NCBI GenBank assembly: GCA_023421395.1
Contig: JAEZTL010000055.1
Span: 1-64,000, forward strand
Source: Bacillota bacterium
GTDB lineage: Bacteria; Bacillota; Clostridia; Christensenellales; Aristaeellaceae
DNA length: 64,000 nt
Direction: 5' to 3'
Positions 1-7,811 of this stretch are shown piece by piece (positions within the stretch are counted from its first letter, which is position 1; each line of letters starts with the position of its first letter). The notes beneath the pieces were generated by a model. That model did no database searches. It was not told the origin of the DNA and saw only the letters and a program-made list of their open reading frames with translations. The position numbers and the translations under genes were made by a program.

Positions 1-783
1 CAGGATCACCTCTACCATGGCCTGGCGGTTCAGCGCCGCGAATTGCTGCGTCAGACCCATGTCATGGATGTAGTCGTCAAACAGCGCGCCGGATACGTAC
101 GCCAATTCCCTGGACGGGGGACATTCGGCGGATTTTTTGAGCGCACCGATGCGCTTTTGGATCTCCCCCGCTTTCCCTTCCCGCTTCAGCGCGGCGATGG
201 TTTCCTTCATCTGTGCCTCCGAAGCGCCGCACAGCGCGCGGAAGCCCTCCACCTGATACCACTGGGCGACCTCTGTGCCCAGGTGGCGGCTGCCGGAGTG
301 TACGATCAGGTACAGATTTCCCCCGTCATCCCGGTCCACTTCGATGAAGTGGTTGCCGCCGCCCAGCGTGCCGATGGAGCGCCGGGCGCGATCCAACTGC
401 ACCTTGCCCGCGCAGCGGAGCTTCGTCAGGTCGATATGGCGGCCCATCGGGTGTTCTTCACTTCGCACGTCGCGACCGCTGGGTACATCCCGCTGGATCG
501 CGCGGTCGAGGGCGGCGAAGTCGATCTCCTTTTCTTTTAGCCGCACCGTCTCCATGCCACAGCCGATGTCCACCCCCACCATATTGGGTACGACCCTGTC
601 CTTAAGCGTCATGGTGGTGCCGATGGTGCAGCCTTTTCCGGCGTGCACATCCGGCATGACGCGGATCTTCAACCCCGCGAAATGAGGCTGATCGCACACC
701 GCGCGCAGTTGCGCCTCCGCGCCCGATTCCAGCGCATCCGTAAAGGCCACGGCGGTATTGAATTTTCCCCTGATCTCGATCAT
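1..783 (-). CDS. rtcB: RtcB-type RNA ligase, C-terminal part beyond the window
   Basis: RtcB joins RNA ends carrying 2',3'-cyclic phosphate or 3'-phosphate to 5'-OH ends, using GTP and manganese, in tRNA and rRNA repair. The visible 261 codons carry family motifs: PDVHAGKGCTIG (44-55), GVDIGCGM (70-77), GGGNHFIEVD (141-150) and HSGSR (162-166), which include metal-binding Asp, Cys and His residues. The family is usually near 390 residues, so about the last third, with the guanylylated histidine, lies left of position 1. The ATG at 783 overlaps the TGA of the upstream nucleotidyltransferase gene as ATGA, which indicates translational coupling. It is the last visible gene of an RNA-repair operon with the slipin and RlaP-like genes. 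Confidence 0.93.
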   Translation of the reverse strand, partial: MIEIRGKFNTAVAFTDALESGAEAQLRAVCDQPHFAGLKIRVMPDVHAGKGCTIGTTMTLKDRVVPNMVGVDIGCGMETVRLKEKEIDFAALDRAIQRDVPSGRDVRSEEHPMGRHIDLTKLRCAGKVQLDRARRSIGTLGGGNHFIEVDRDDGGNLYLIVHSGSRHLGTEVAQWYQVEGFRALCGASEAQMKETIAALKREGKAGEIQKRIGALKKSAECPPSRELAYVSGALFDDYIHDMGLTQQFAALNRQAMVEVIL

Positions 784-1550
784 GCCGGTTCCCCTTTCCC
801 CAAAACGATCCTCAGGAATAGCCCGTCCAGTTCATCCGGATGCCTGGGCGGATCCGACGGCAACCGCCCGAGCGCCTGAGGTATTTCATGCAATTGACCT
901 TCAATATAACGGTTCAGCGCGTCGATCCTCGGGCCGTCGGCGATCTCGCCCATCCGGACTTTCCTTTCGAGCAACGCGACAACCAGCGGCTGGATTTCCC
1001 CGGGCAGTTCCGCTTCCATAAGATCGGAAAACCGCATTGGCGGCGGCGTGCCCCGGCTCAAAATCCAGCGGCAGGCCAGAATCGGCCGGATCACGTAGAA
1101 GTACTTTTTCAGCCGGACGGTTTCTCCCTTCAAGTATTCCCGATAGTTGCCCTGCGCCATGCTCAGGTAGTGATACAGGCTGGCCCTGGCCGCGAAGCAG
1201 CGATCGATCACCCGCCGCACGTCCAACCACGACGCGGTGGTCGTATACACGATGGGAGAGCCGTTCCACTCAAAGAGCGCCGGGTTGGACTTCGCCAGCA
1301 GCCTCAGCGCCTTTTGAATGTCCCAGCCGCAGATGTCGAGTTCGCCGTTTAGCGGCCGCTCGATCACGTCACGCGGGGCGTTCAGCCGGAGGTAGTGGGA
1401 AACTGGACGGACGTAAAGGAAGCGCACGTCCCAATCGCTGTCGGGAGAAGCGAAGCCCCACGCCCGGCTGCCGGATTCCACCGCGTGAAGAATGCGCACG
1501 CCTTCTTCGCGCTCGATCTGCCGCAGTTTTTCCCGGATCAGCTCCTTCAT
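780..1550 (-). CDS. RlaP-like nucleotidyltransferase (RNA repair-associated Pol-beta fold)
   Basis: The protein (256 residues from the ATG at 1550) carries the polymerase-beta superfamily signature GSRAWGFASPDSDWDVRF at 27-44, with the metal-binding D39/D41 pair and a later acidic residue in ELDICGWD. This arrangement is typical of the YcgL/RlaP family (COG3541 type), predicted to add nucleotides to RNA ends and often encoded beside RNA ligases. A GTG at 1586 overlaps the upstream slipin stop. I prefer the ATG at 1550 because it has a GAGGGGG-type ribosome site about 9 bases upstream. The gene is flanked by slipin and RtcB, coupled by overlaps on the RtcB side. The family call is firm; the role in RNA end healing is inferred from family and context. 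Confidence 0.85.
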   Translation of the reverse strand: MKELIREKLRQIEREEGVRILHAVESGSRAWGFASPDSDWDVRFLYVRPVSHYLRLNAPRDVIERPLNGELDICGWDIQKALRLLAKSNPALFEWNGSPIVYTTTASWLDVRRVIDRCFAARASLYHYLSMAQGNYREYLKGETVRLKKYFYVIRPILACRWILSRGTPPPMRFSDLMEAELPGEIQPLVVALLERKVRMGEIADGPRIDALNRYIEGQLHEIPQALGRLPSDPPRHPDELDGLFLRIVLGKGEPA

Positions 1551-1582
1551 ATCCGCTTCCCCCTCTTCTTCTATATCCGGTA

Positions 1583-2683
1583 TCACGCGCCTTTCATCAA
1601 CTGCGCCAGCTGGCCCACGAAGTCGCTGCCGCTGCTCACGGTGATGGAGCCCACGTTGTCGCAGACGCGCTCCAGGTGCTCCATTTCCTTCAGCCGCATC
1701 AGCGTCTGATTTTCCTCCATCAGCCGCGCGGTGTTGAGCAGGCTTCGGGTGGAGGCGACTTCCTCGCGCCGGGCGATTACGTTGGCCTGCGCCTTCTTCT
1801 CGGCCACCAGCACGGTGTTCATGATGTCGCGGATTTCGCCGGGCAGGATGATATCGCGAAGCCCTGCATCCACGATTTCCACGAAGAACTCCTTTTCACG
1901 CGTCTTCAGCGCGGAGAGCACAAATCCGGACAGCTGCTCCCGGTTTTCCAGCAGTTCGTCCAGCCGGTTCCGGCCGATATACTCCCGGAGGATGAGTTGC
2001 GCCGCCACATGCAGCTGTTCCTGGAAATCACTGATCTCAGTCACGATGCGCTCGCAGTCGGTTACGCGGTAGCGGCACACGAAGTTGGCACGGACGGCCA
2101 CCTTGTCCTGCGACAGCACTTCCTGCCCCTGGATGTTCAGTTGCTGCAGCCGCATGTCCACCACCTTCATCGTCACCTTGACGCCCGAGACCGGGGCGTT
2201 CCAGAACCAATGGGCGCCCTCGCCCAGAATTTTCACCAGCGCGCCGTCGTAGAACAGGAGGCCCTTCTGGTAGGGCTCAACCGTCAGTTGCTGGACCAGC
2301 GGGCGCATCTTCTCCAGAATATTCCGCGGAATCCCGGAAATCTCCGGGACCGATGCGTCCGCCATCTGGAACCGGCGCTCCCCGCCCGCCTTCCAGAAGG
2401 CATGGGTACCGCTGGTCAAAAGGCCGTCGAATCGGCCGTCCCGGTAGCTGAGCGCCGCCTGGTCGTCGCCCACCTCGATCCGCTGCAGCGATTCCTCCAG
2501 CAAGGGATGGTCTAAATACCAGGCTGCCTGCCCGATCTCCGGCTTGAATTCCTCATCCAGGTTCATGACCTGTACGCGGATCCCCGTGCCCATTAGCCAG
2601 TGCGCGCCCGGCTCCAGCACCCGGACAAAGCGCCCGTTTTTATAAAATAGCCCGCGCTGATTGATGTTGACGATGACCTTCAT
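1583..2683 (-). CDS. Slipin-like SPFH/band-7 protein of the RNA-repair operon
   Basis: This is a 366-residue SPFH-domain protein. Three similar modules come first: FYKNGRF...EPGAHW (10-29), LSYRDGRF...SGTHAFW (76-97) and LFYDGALV...EGAHWFW (140-161). The SPFH core follows (about 165-310), with a charged C-terminal helix containing VLVAEKKAQANVIARREE. I see no N-terminal transmembrane hairpin such as classic stomatins have, so it may be cytosolic or only peripherally bound. Slipins of this kind are known beside rtcB in other bacteria. Its AAGGAGGAGAG ribosome site sits just ahead of the ATG at 2683. It is the first protein gene after the tRNA-like RNA and precedes the nucleotidyltransferase and RtcB genes. 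How it acts in RNA repair is not evident from sequence. Confidence 0.85.
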   Translation of the reverse strand: MKVIVNINQRGLFYKNGRFVRVLEPGAHWLMGTGIRVQVMNLDEEFKPEIGQAAWYLDHPLLEESLQRIEVGDDQAALSYRDGRFDGLLTSGTHAFWKAGGERRFQMADASVPEISGIPRNILEKMRPLVQQLTVEPYQKGLLFYDGALVKILGEGAHWFWNAPVSGVKVTMKVVDMRLQQLNIQGQEVLSQDKVAVRANFVCRYRVTDCERIVTEISDFQEQLHVAAQLILREYIGRNRLDELLENREQLSGFVLSALKTREKEFFVEIVDAGLRDIILPGEIRDIMNTVLVAEKKAQANVIARREEVASTRSLLNTARLMEENQTLMRLKEMEHLERVCDNVGSITVSSGSDFVGQLAQLMKGA

Positions 2684-2703
2684 AATCTCTCCTCCTTGGA
2701 TGG

Positions 2704-2904
2704 TTGGGGTTCACGGCCGGGCGCTCGCGCATGTGCGCGGCGGAGGCGTTGAGGCGGGCCTGCGGCGCGGCGGGAGCGTGCTCTGGCCGCGGGGCGTGCC
2801 TGCCGGTATCCGGCCCCCGGCGGGGCGATGACGCGCTGCCTTGGCGCGGGGCCTTTGCCCGCGCGCCGCGGCTGAGCCGCGCCGGCCGGTTCCCATGTTC
2901 CGGA
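2704..2904. other. Very GC-rich spacer between tRNA-like RNA and slipin gene
   Basis: About 200 bases of very GC-rich sequence lie between the candidate Y RNA and the slipin ribosome site. Several GC-rich inverted repeats can be drawn, for example CCGCGGC near 2865-2885. I see no U-run that would end the small RNA, so RNA and operon may be one transcript. No credible small ORF was found on either strand. Confidence 0.4.
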
Positions 2905-3070
2905 TTGAGCGTCCTCTCACGCTTGCCCTTGCGGGCGGTACCATAACCACATGGACTGTCAGAGACAGTACGGGACTCGAACCCGTGATTGACGCCGCTC
3001 GGCCAGGCATACCCGGGCGCAGCGCGCCGGGCACCTCGGGTCGGTTTTGAGCGCCCGAAAGCCTTGCGAC
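2905..3070 (-). ncRNA. tRNA-like structured RNA, candidate YrlA-type bacterial Y RNA
   Basis: Read on the minus strand, three tRNA-like elements are adjacent. A T-arm has stem ACGGG/CCCGT and loop TTCGAGT (2986-2970). A perfect hairpin ACTGTC-TCT-GACAGT follows (2969-2955). Then comes a D-arm-like hairpin CCAT-GTGGTT-ATGG (2954-2941). This order, T-arm, closed acceptor, D-arm, is a circular permutation of tRNA. It matches the effector module of YrlA-type Y RNAs, as I recall their structure. A GCGG/CCGC pair (2998-2995 with 2938-2935) closes the module where a tRNA has its anticodon stem. Further stems lie 5' (GC-rich hairpin near 3010-3035) and 3' (2908-2923). An extended -10 at 3077-3085 gives a plausible start near 3070. 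The ends and any Ro60-binding site are uncertain; a leader role for the slipin-RtcB operon is the alternative. Confidence 0.55.
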
Positions 3071-3076
3071 GGATTG

Positions 3077-3085
3077 ATCATAGCA
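3077..3085 (-). promoter_or_regulatory. Extended -10 promoter for the tRNA-like RNA
   Basis: The minus strand reads TGCTATGAT, a TGn-type extended -10, about 7 bases before the inferred 5' end of the structured RNA. No good -35 is visible, as is common for extended -10 promoters. It probably also feeds the slipin, nucleotidyltransferase and rtcB genes. Confidence 0.45.
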
Positions 3086-3125
3086 TTTCCCGCCCGGAAG
3101 ATCATGGAAAAAAAGTTGCGAAGTC

Positions 3126-3154
3126 AAAAAAGAGCGCCTCAAACGGAGGGCGCC
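3126..3154 (-). terminator. Rho-independent terminator after the WYL pair
   Basis: On the minus strand a 7-bp stem, GGGCGCC with GGCGCTC (one G-U pair), is followed directly by TTTTTT. It lies just past the stop of the second WYL gene, so the regulator pair and the RNA-repair operon are probably separate transcripts. Confidence 0.7.
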
Positions 3155-3174
3155 CCGAAGTGCCAGTGCATTTT

Positions 3175-4077
3175 CTAGAAGAGCTCCGCCTGCCGCCTGA
3201 GCCGATCGACCACCTGCCGCCGGAATCCCTCCGGCGCGACGACTTTTACCATCGGCCCGAAAGAGAGCACCCGGATCACCAGTTCCGTCTCGTCTTTGGG
3301 CTCGTACCAGAGCCGCATGACGTAGCGGTTTTCACCGGCGCGCTCCGCCTCCTTGCGAAAATGGGAGAAGTGGAGCATTACCCGTTCCAGCGCGTTCCGC
3401 TCGTCCATGATTTCCAGCGTAAGTTCCGTGCGCCGTCCGGTGGGACGCGGAAATCCGGCGGGATGAAAGGGCGCGTCCAATTCACAGGACAGCATTGATT
3501 GGAGGCGGATGATGTGCCTCCGTCCCGCCATCGTGATCAGGCGGAACTTGTCGTCCTTGGGCGAATACTCAAGCCGCCCCGGCACGAACGAGCCGCAGAC
3601 CGTGCGCCCATCTGCGGCCGCATAGCGGATGAAGAGCCTCCTGTTCTGACGGAAGGCCGTAAGCACCGTTCGGAAGCGTGCCGCGTACTCCGGGTCGCCG
3701 TAGGGATCGCCGTCCAGATACTGATCGAACCAGTAGACGTCGCCGGGGTCGAACAGCGGCGCCACGTCTTCGAGCCCCTCCGCGGGCGGATCGAACAGGC
3801 GGATGCGTGGATCCGTCAGAAGGGCCTTCAGCCAGCGCTTTTCCAGCAGCGTCAGCGGCATTACGGGCGCGTGCGTTAGCGCGCTTCCCTGCTCCGGCGT
3901 CATAAGCGGCCATTCGCCGGAGCGCAGCGCCGGCCCCACCGTCAGTACGCTCTCGGCAAAGGCCGTCTCCCGAACGATCTCGTCCATCCGAAGCGGTGAA
4001 ACCGGCCCGTCTGCCGCTTTCGTCAGGATCTTCGCCACCGCGCCATAATAGGCGCTGTACACTTCACTAAATAGCAT
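3175..4077 (-). CDS. WYL-domain protein, second of a tandem pair
   Basis: This is a 300-residue protein starting MLFSEVYSAYYGAVAKIL. A helical N-terminal region (1-110) precedes a WYL-type ligand-sensing segment (about 155-225, with RRLFIRYAAADGR and LEYSPKDDKFRLI) and a WCX-like C-terminal part. The open frame extends upstream to 4266, but the ATG at 4077 is chosen because GGAGAGG lies just before it and it overlaps the previous WYL gene by 11 bases. WYL proteins are transcriptional regulators that often sense nucleotides or nucleic-acid fragments. Paired WYL genes beside the slipin-RlaP-RtcB operon make these candidate controllers of RNA repair; that link is inference from position. Confidence 0.8.
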   Translation of the reverse strand: MLFSEVYSAYYGAVAKILTKAADGPVSPLRMDEIVRETAFAESVLTVGPALRSGEWPLMTPEQGSALTHAPVMPLTLLEKRWLKALLTDPRIRLFDPPAEGLEDVAPLFDPGDVYWFDQYLDGDPYGDPEYAARFRTVLTAFRQNRRLFIRYAAADGRTVCGSFVPGRLEYSPKDDKFRLITMAGRRHIIRLQSMLSCELDAPFHPAGFPRPTGRRTELTLEIMDERNALERVMLHFSHFRKEAERAGENRYVMRLWYEPKDETELVIRVLSFGPMVKVVAPEGFRRQVVDRLRRQAELF

Positions 4078-5302
4078 TGCCCTCTCCGTACATCGCAAGC
4101 GCCGCGCGCACATCGCGCTGAAAGCGCGATACGACTTCCGCGTCGCCGCAGCGAAACTCCACGATCCGCCCAATGAAGGTGCGCACCCAGGGCCCCAGTT
4201 CGTAAGGATCATAGACGTCCGCGGAAAATCGCCACAGATCCTCGTCCACCTGTTCGACGCTGCCACAGCGCCGCTCGCGCAGAAGCCGCTGCGCGATGTA
4301 CGCCTCGCCGTGCCCCGCGCGGACGGTTACCTCCACATGGGTGACGCTTCGGTTTCCACTGAGCCCCGCGCCCCAGAGGTGTTGCTTCACCGGATGAAAA
4401 CGCGCGGCGCGGGCACTGAAGTCCGGTTCCTCGCCCAGCGGTTCGATGGCGACGAGGTGGTCCATCCGGTAACAGACGAGCCGTTTCCTGCGCGGATCGT
4501 AGGCGCAGAGGTAATAGCGCCCGGTCTGGGTGCTGGCCAGCACCTTGACGGGGGTCACGATCCATCCAAGGCGCGCTTTCGCGCCCTGCGGCGCGGCGAG
4601 CAGCCGCGCGTTCCGGCGCTCGCGGATGGCCGTCAGCGCGGAGAGCAGCAGTTCGCTCTCCAGCACGCGCAAAAGGTAGTGGTGTTTGAAGCGGAACCAG
4701 TCCGGAGTAACGTCCAGGCGATCCAGCAGATAGCCGCCTACGACGCCGAGGCAGTCCACCTCCGAATAAAAGGCGATGGCGTCCGCCCATGCGCGAAGGT
4801 CGATCCCGTCACGGCTCCTGGAGAAGTAGCGCGCTTTTCCGAGAGACTGCGCCGATACCACACCAAGTTGCGCGTACTCCGAAAGCTTTTTTCGGACGGT
4901 GGATTCGTCCGGCATGCCCGCGCCGACAAATTTTGAGAAATACTCCGCGATCCGGTCCACAATCTGCGGCGCGGTCAACGATTCTCCCTCCTGGAGGATA
5001 TCCAGCAGGATGAAGTGCAGCGTGATGTCGTTCCGAGTGAAGCTCTTGGCTTTGAACGCCTTGTGGAGCGGATTGTGCGCGACGAAAAGGCTGTCCACCG
5101 ACAAAAACACGCGCTTGCCCTCGGCGTCGCGCCGAAAGCCCATCAAATCTCCCAGCCAGCTTTCAATGCGGCGGCGCTCGTTGTCGTAGGCTCGGGCACT
5201 CTTGATGTCGTACTCGTCCCGGCTCTTGAAGCCGTACACATAAAATGAGCGCATGTATTCCCGGATCCGGTCAAAGCTCTTGATCCGCTCGCTGTAGCCC
5301 AT
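4067..5302 (-). CDS. WYL-domain transcriptional regulator, first of a tandem pair
   Basis: This is a 411-residue protein. An N-terminal helical stretch (about 1-95) is followed by a winged-helix-like region (95-165, with LTAPQIVDRIAEYF and DESTVRKKLSEYAQLG). A WYL domain follows (about 240-300, with TGRYYLCAYDPRRKR and CYRMDHL), and the C-terminal region resembles the WCX extension. The recognition-helix-like segment suggests it is the DNA-binding partner of the pair. Its ATG at 5302 follows GAGGTGA, and a clear extended -10 lies at 5363-5371. The downstream WYL gene overlaps it by 11 bases, so the two are co-expressed. The ligand and target are unknown; the RNA-repair genes immediately downstream are the obvious candidates. 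Confidence 0.85.
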   Translation of the reverse strand: MGYSERIKSFDRIREYMRSFYVYGFKSRDEYDIKSARAYDNERRRIESWLGDLMGFRRDAEGKRVFLSVDSLFVAHNPLHKAFKAKSFTRNDITLHFILLDILQEGESLTAPQIVDRIAEYFSKFVGAGMPDESTVRKKLSEYAQLGVVSAQSLGKARYFSRSRDGIDLRAWADAIAFYSEVDCLGVVGGYLLDRLDVTPDWFRFKHHYLLRVLESELLLSALTAIRERRNARLLAAPQGAKARLGWIVTPVKVLASTQTGRYYLCAYDPRRKRLVCYRMDHLVAIEPLGEEPDFSARAARFHPVKQHLWGAGLSGNRSVTHVEVTVRAGHGEAYIAQRLLRERRCGSVEQVDEDLWRFSADVYDPYELGPWVRTFIGRIVEFRCGDAEVVSRFQRDVRAALAMYGEGNAI

Positions 5303-5362
5303 ACGTCACCTCATGGGCGCATTCGCCCTCCTTGATTGCTACGGCTCTCCGCGCGCACGACC

Positions 5363-5371
5363 ATTATACCA
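5363..5371 (-). promoter_or_regulatory. Extended -10 promoter for the WYL pair
   Basis: The minus strand reads TGGTATAAT, a consensus extended -10 about 60 bases upstream of the first WYL start codon. No strong -35 is visible. Confidence 0.6.
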
Positions 5372-5782
5372 TAATCCGGCGCAAATTTGGGCGCTTCCCG
5401 CAACGAAGGCACACCCGAAGGCCGTCTGTGGGAAGCGAACGCGCCGGAGCGTCGGCTCCTCTGCCCGCGTGAAATTCTGATGAAATTATCTGTACGCCGC
5501 TTCAACGCGTAGACAGGCTGTCCTGTACGGACGATGTAGGTAGCGTACGGGATTCCGGGCCGCAGGAAGGGAAAAGGCGCGTGCTTTGCCGGACGTTGCC
5601 GGCGCATATCGGGAAAACTGTCGGGCATGAAGCGGTGAACCCCTTTTTCGGAAACCAATGCCCCGCGCTCCCCGGCCCCCGGGTATCGGCTCACCCCGTA
5701 GGAAGTCATGGGCGGCCGCTTGCCGAAGAAAAATCAAATCCGCAAGGCCTCCGCAGGGAGGTAAGGCGAAAGGAGGCATCGC
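5372..5782. other. Intergenic region between WYL promoter and chemoreceptor remnant
   Basis: About 410 bases without a convincing gene on either strand. Short ORFs here lack ribosome sites and recognisable sequence. A weak inverted repeat (GTACG/CGTAC) lies near 5524-5550. An AAAGGAGG-type ribosome site at about 5769-5776 belongs to the chemoreceptor remnant downstream. Confidence 0.4.
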
Positions 5783-7652
5783 ATGAAAACAAAACGCCAT
5801 AAACTTGGTTCCCGTTTGCTGATGATCCTCATAATCTGCGTGCTCGTCGCGGTGACTGGACTTATGATCACGAGCGTGTATACGACGCGCAGCCTCTATC
5901 ATTCGAACAGTACCGTTCAGGCCAGTCAGGGTACAAAGGCCCTAGAATACTAAATCGAAGAACTTGAAACAGCTCGCTTCAATACGCGAAGACCATCGCC
6001 GGCAATTCGACGCTGGTACAGGCGGTCTTTTCCAGAGATGTCGGGACCATTGAAGATATACTTGCCGGCGGCGTCGAGAATTCCGGCGCGGATTATGCGC
6101 TGGTGGCGGACAGGACCGGCGCGGTGATGTACAGCACCGACGAATCCTGTTCGCTTTCCGGAATCGCCGCGCAGCGAGGCCTGCTCATTTCGCTGGGGGA
6201 CAAGACGTACACCGCGCTGGAAGCAGAGATCACCTCAAGTCTGTCGGCCGTTTCCTTTGCGCCGGTCAGTTCCTTTGGCACGGTCGTCGGAACGCTGATC
6301 ATGGGGTATTCCCTGGCGGACGAAGCCATCGTTGACCAGATCAAGGGCATTACCGGGGATGACGTCACCATCTTCCAGGACGGCACCCGGATCAATACCA
6401 CCATCCGGCAGGACGGCCAGCGGACCGTTGGTACCAGAGCGGAGGACGCCGTGCTGGAAGCGGTCCTTGAAAAGGGATCGGAGTATTCCGGCGCGCTCAC
6501 CATCGCCGGCGAGCCCTACGTCGCCCATTACAGGCCGTTGAAGAACCCGGAAGGCGATGCTGTCGGCATTCTGTTCTCCGGCGTGTCGCAAAAAGCGGTT
6601 GAGAATGCTCTGAATGAGATGATCCTCTTCTTCGCGGCCATCGCGGCCGCCGCGCTGGCGCTGCTGATCGTAGGCATGACGCTCTTCACCCGCCGCGCCA
6701 TCAACCGCCCGCTGGAGAAGCTGCTCGTTTCCGCCAGGCAGATCGCCAGAGGCGATCTGAGCGAGGAGGTAACCGTCCGCTCACGAGACGAAATCGGCGA
6801 ACTGGCGGATGCGTTCCGGCAGATGTCGGGCAATCTCAGCGATATGATCGGCGGCATCAATACCGCCGCCTCGCAGATTACCGAAGGCGCGCGGCAGGTG
6901 TCACTCTCCAGCGTGGCGCTGGCCACCGGCGCCAAGGAGCAGGCCAGCGCAATCGAGGAATTCACATCTTCGCTGGAAGAGATTTCGGCGCAGACCACGC
7001 GGAACGCCGACCGGGCGGATGAAGCCAATTCGCTCTCCCGGGAAGCGCTGTCGAAGGCACAGGAGGGCAACCGGCAGATGCAGCCTATGCTGGGCGCGAT
7101 GCGGGAAATCGACAGCGCCTCCGAGTCCATCGCCAAGATCATCCGGGTGATCGACGACATCGCATTCCAGACCAACATTCTCGCCCTTAACGCGGCGGTC
7201 GAAGCCGCCCGCGCCGGGGAACATGGCAAGGGCTTCGCCGTGGTCACGGAAGAAGTGCGCAGCCTTGCCGCCCGCTCCGCCGAGGCTGCGAAGGAGACGA
7301 CTTCCTCCATCGGAAAATCCATTCGGGAGGTTGAGAAGGGCGCCCGCATCGCCGATGCCACCGCCGCCATGCTGGACTCGATTGTCGTCGGCGTCTCCAA
7401 GACGGTGGCGCTGGTGAGTGATATCGCGTTGGCCTGTTCGGAGCAGGTGACGGCCATCGGCCAGATGAATCTGGGGATCAACCGGATCATGGGCGCGATG
7501 CAGGCCAATTCGGCCACATCCCAAGAGAACTCGGCAGCCAGCGAGGAGCTGTCATCCCAGGCGGAATCCATGAAACCCAGGTCTCCGGCTTTACACTGCG
7601 CGGCCCGGATATGCCCTCGGTACAGTCGCAGAACATTGGCGCCGAAGGGTGA
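5783..7652 (+). pseudogene. Methyl-accepting chemotaxis protein, disrupted
   Basis: The reading frame starts at ATG 5783 behind AAAGGAGG and encodes a membrane anchor (LLMILIICVLVAVTGLMI), but meets TAA at 5951-5953. The frame then shifts near 5960-5970. From there a single frame carries a Cache-like sensor, a second membrane helix (LFFAAIAAAALALLIVGM), a HAMP domain and the receptor signalling hairpin with EVRSLAARSAEAAKETT. Near 7575 a further frameshift moves the last residues, QVSGFTLRGPDMPSVQ, into another frame that stops at TGA 7650. With three lesions the gene is most likely dead, although sequencing or assembly error could explain single ones. No other chemotaxis or flagellar gene is in the window. 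Confidence 0.8.
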
Positions 7653-7754
7653 GGCCGCCCCCGCATGCGGCTCACGCTGGATTACCTGAAAAAAGCGGGC
7701 CGCTTCTGGACACTTGCAGGCGCACGCCCGATGCCATACGGCGCGTGCCGTACG

Positions 7755-7784
7755 AAAAGCCCCCGCCGGGCGGCGGGGGCTTTT
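7755..7784. terminator. Bidirectional terminator
   Basis: A near-perfect GC-rich hairpin, AAAAGCCCCCGCC with GGCGGGGGCTTTT, sits between the converging chemoreceptor remnant and the SRPBCC gene. It has A-rich and T-rich flanks and so can end transcription from both sides. Confidence 0.8.
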
Positions 7785-7811
7785 CGCGCTGCCTGCCATT
7801 CGCAAGAGCGT

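Noticed and set aside
1037..2515. Long plus-strand frame opposite the slipin and nucleotidyltransferase genes
   Set aside because: It is Pro/Arg/His-rich sequence mirrored from well-supported minus-strand genes and has no ribosome site or family features. The same holds for long mirror frames at 11138-12739, 36226-38067 and 43238-45262.
2941..2986. Ordinary tRNA gene on the minus strand
   Set aside because: A good T-arm is present, but no anticodon arm and no open 7-bp acceptor stem can be drawn around it. The D-arm-like hairpin lies 3' of the T-arm, so the permuted tRNA-mimic reading fits better.
5311..5709. 132-codon minus-strand frame upstream of the WYL pair
   Set aside because: It overlaps the WYL promoter, is rich in Arg and Gly without any motif, and lacks a ribosome site.
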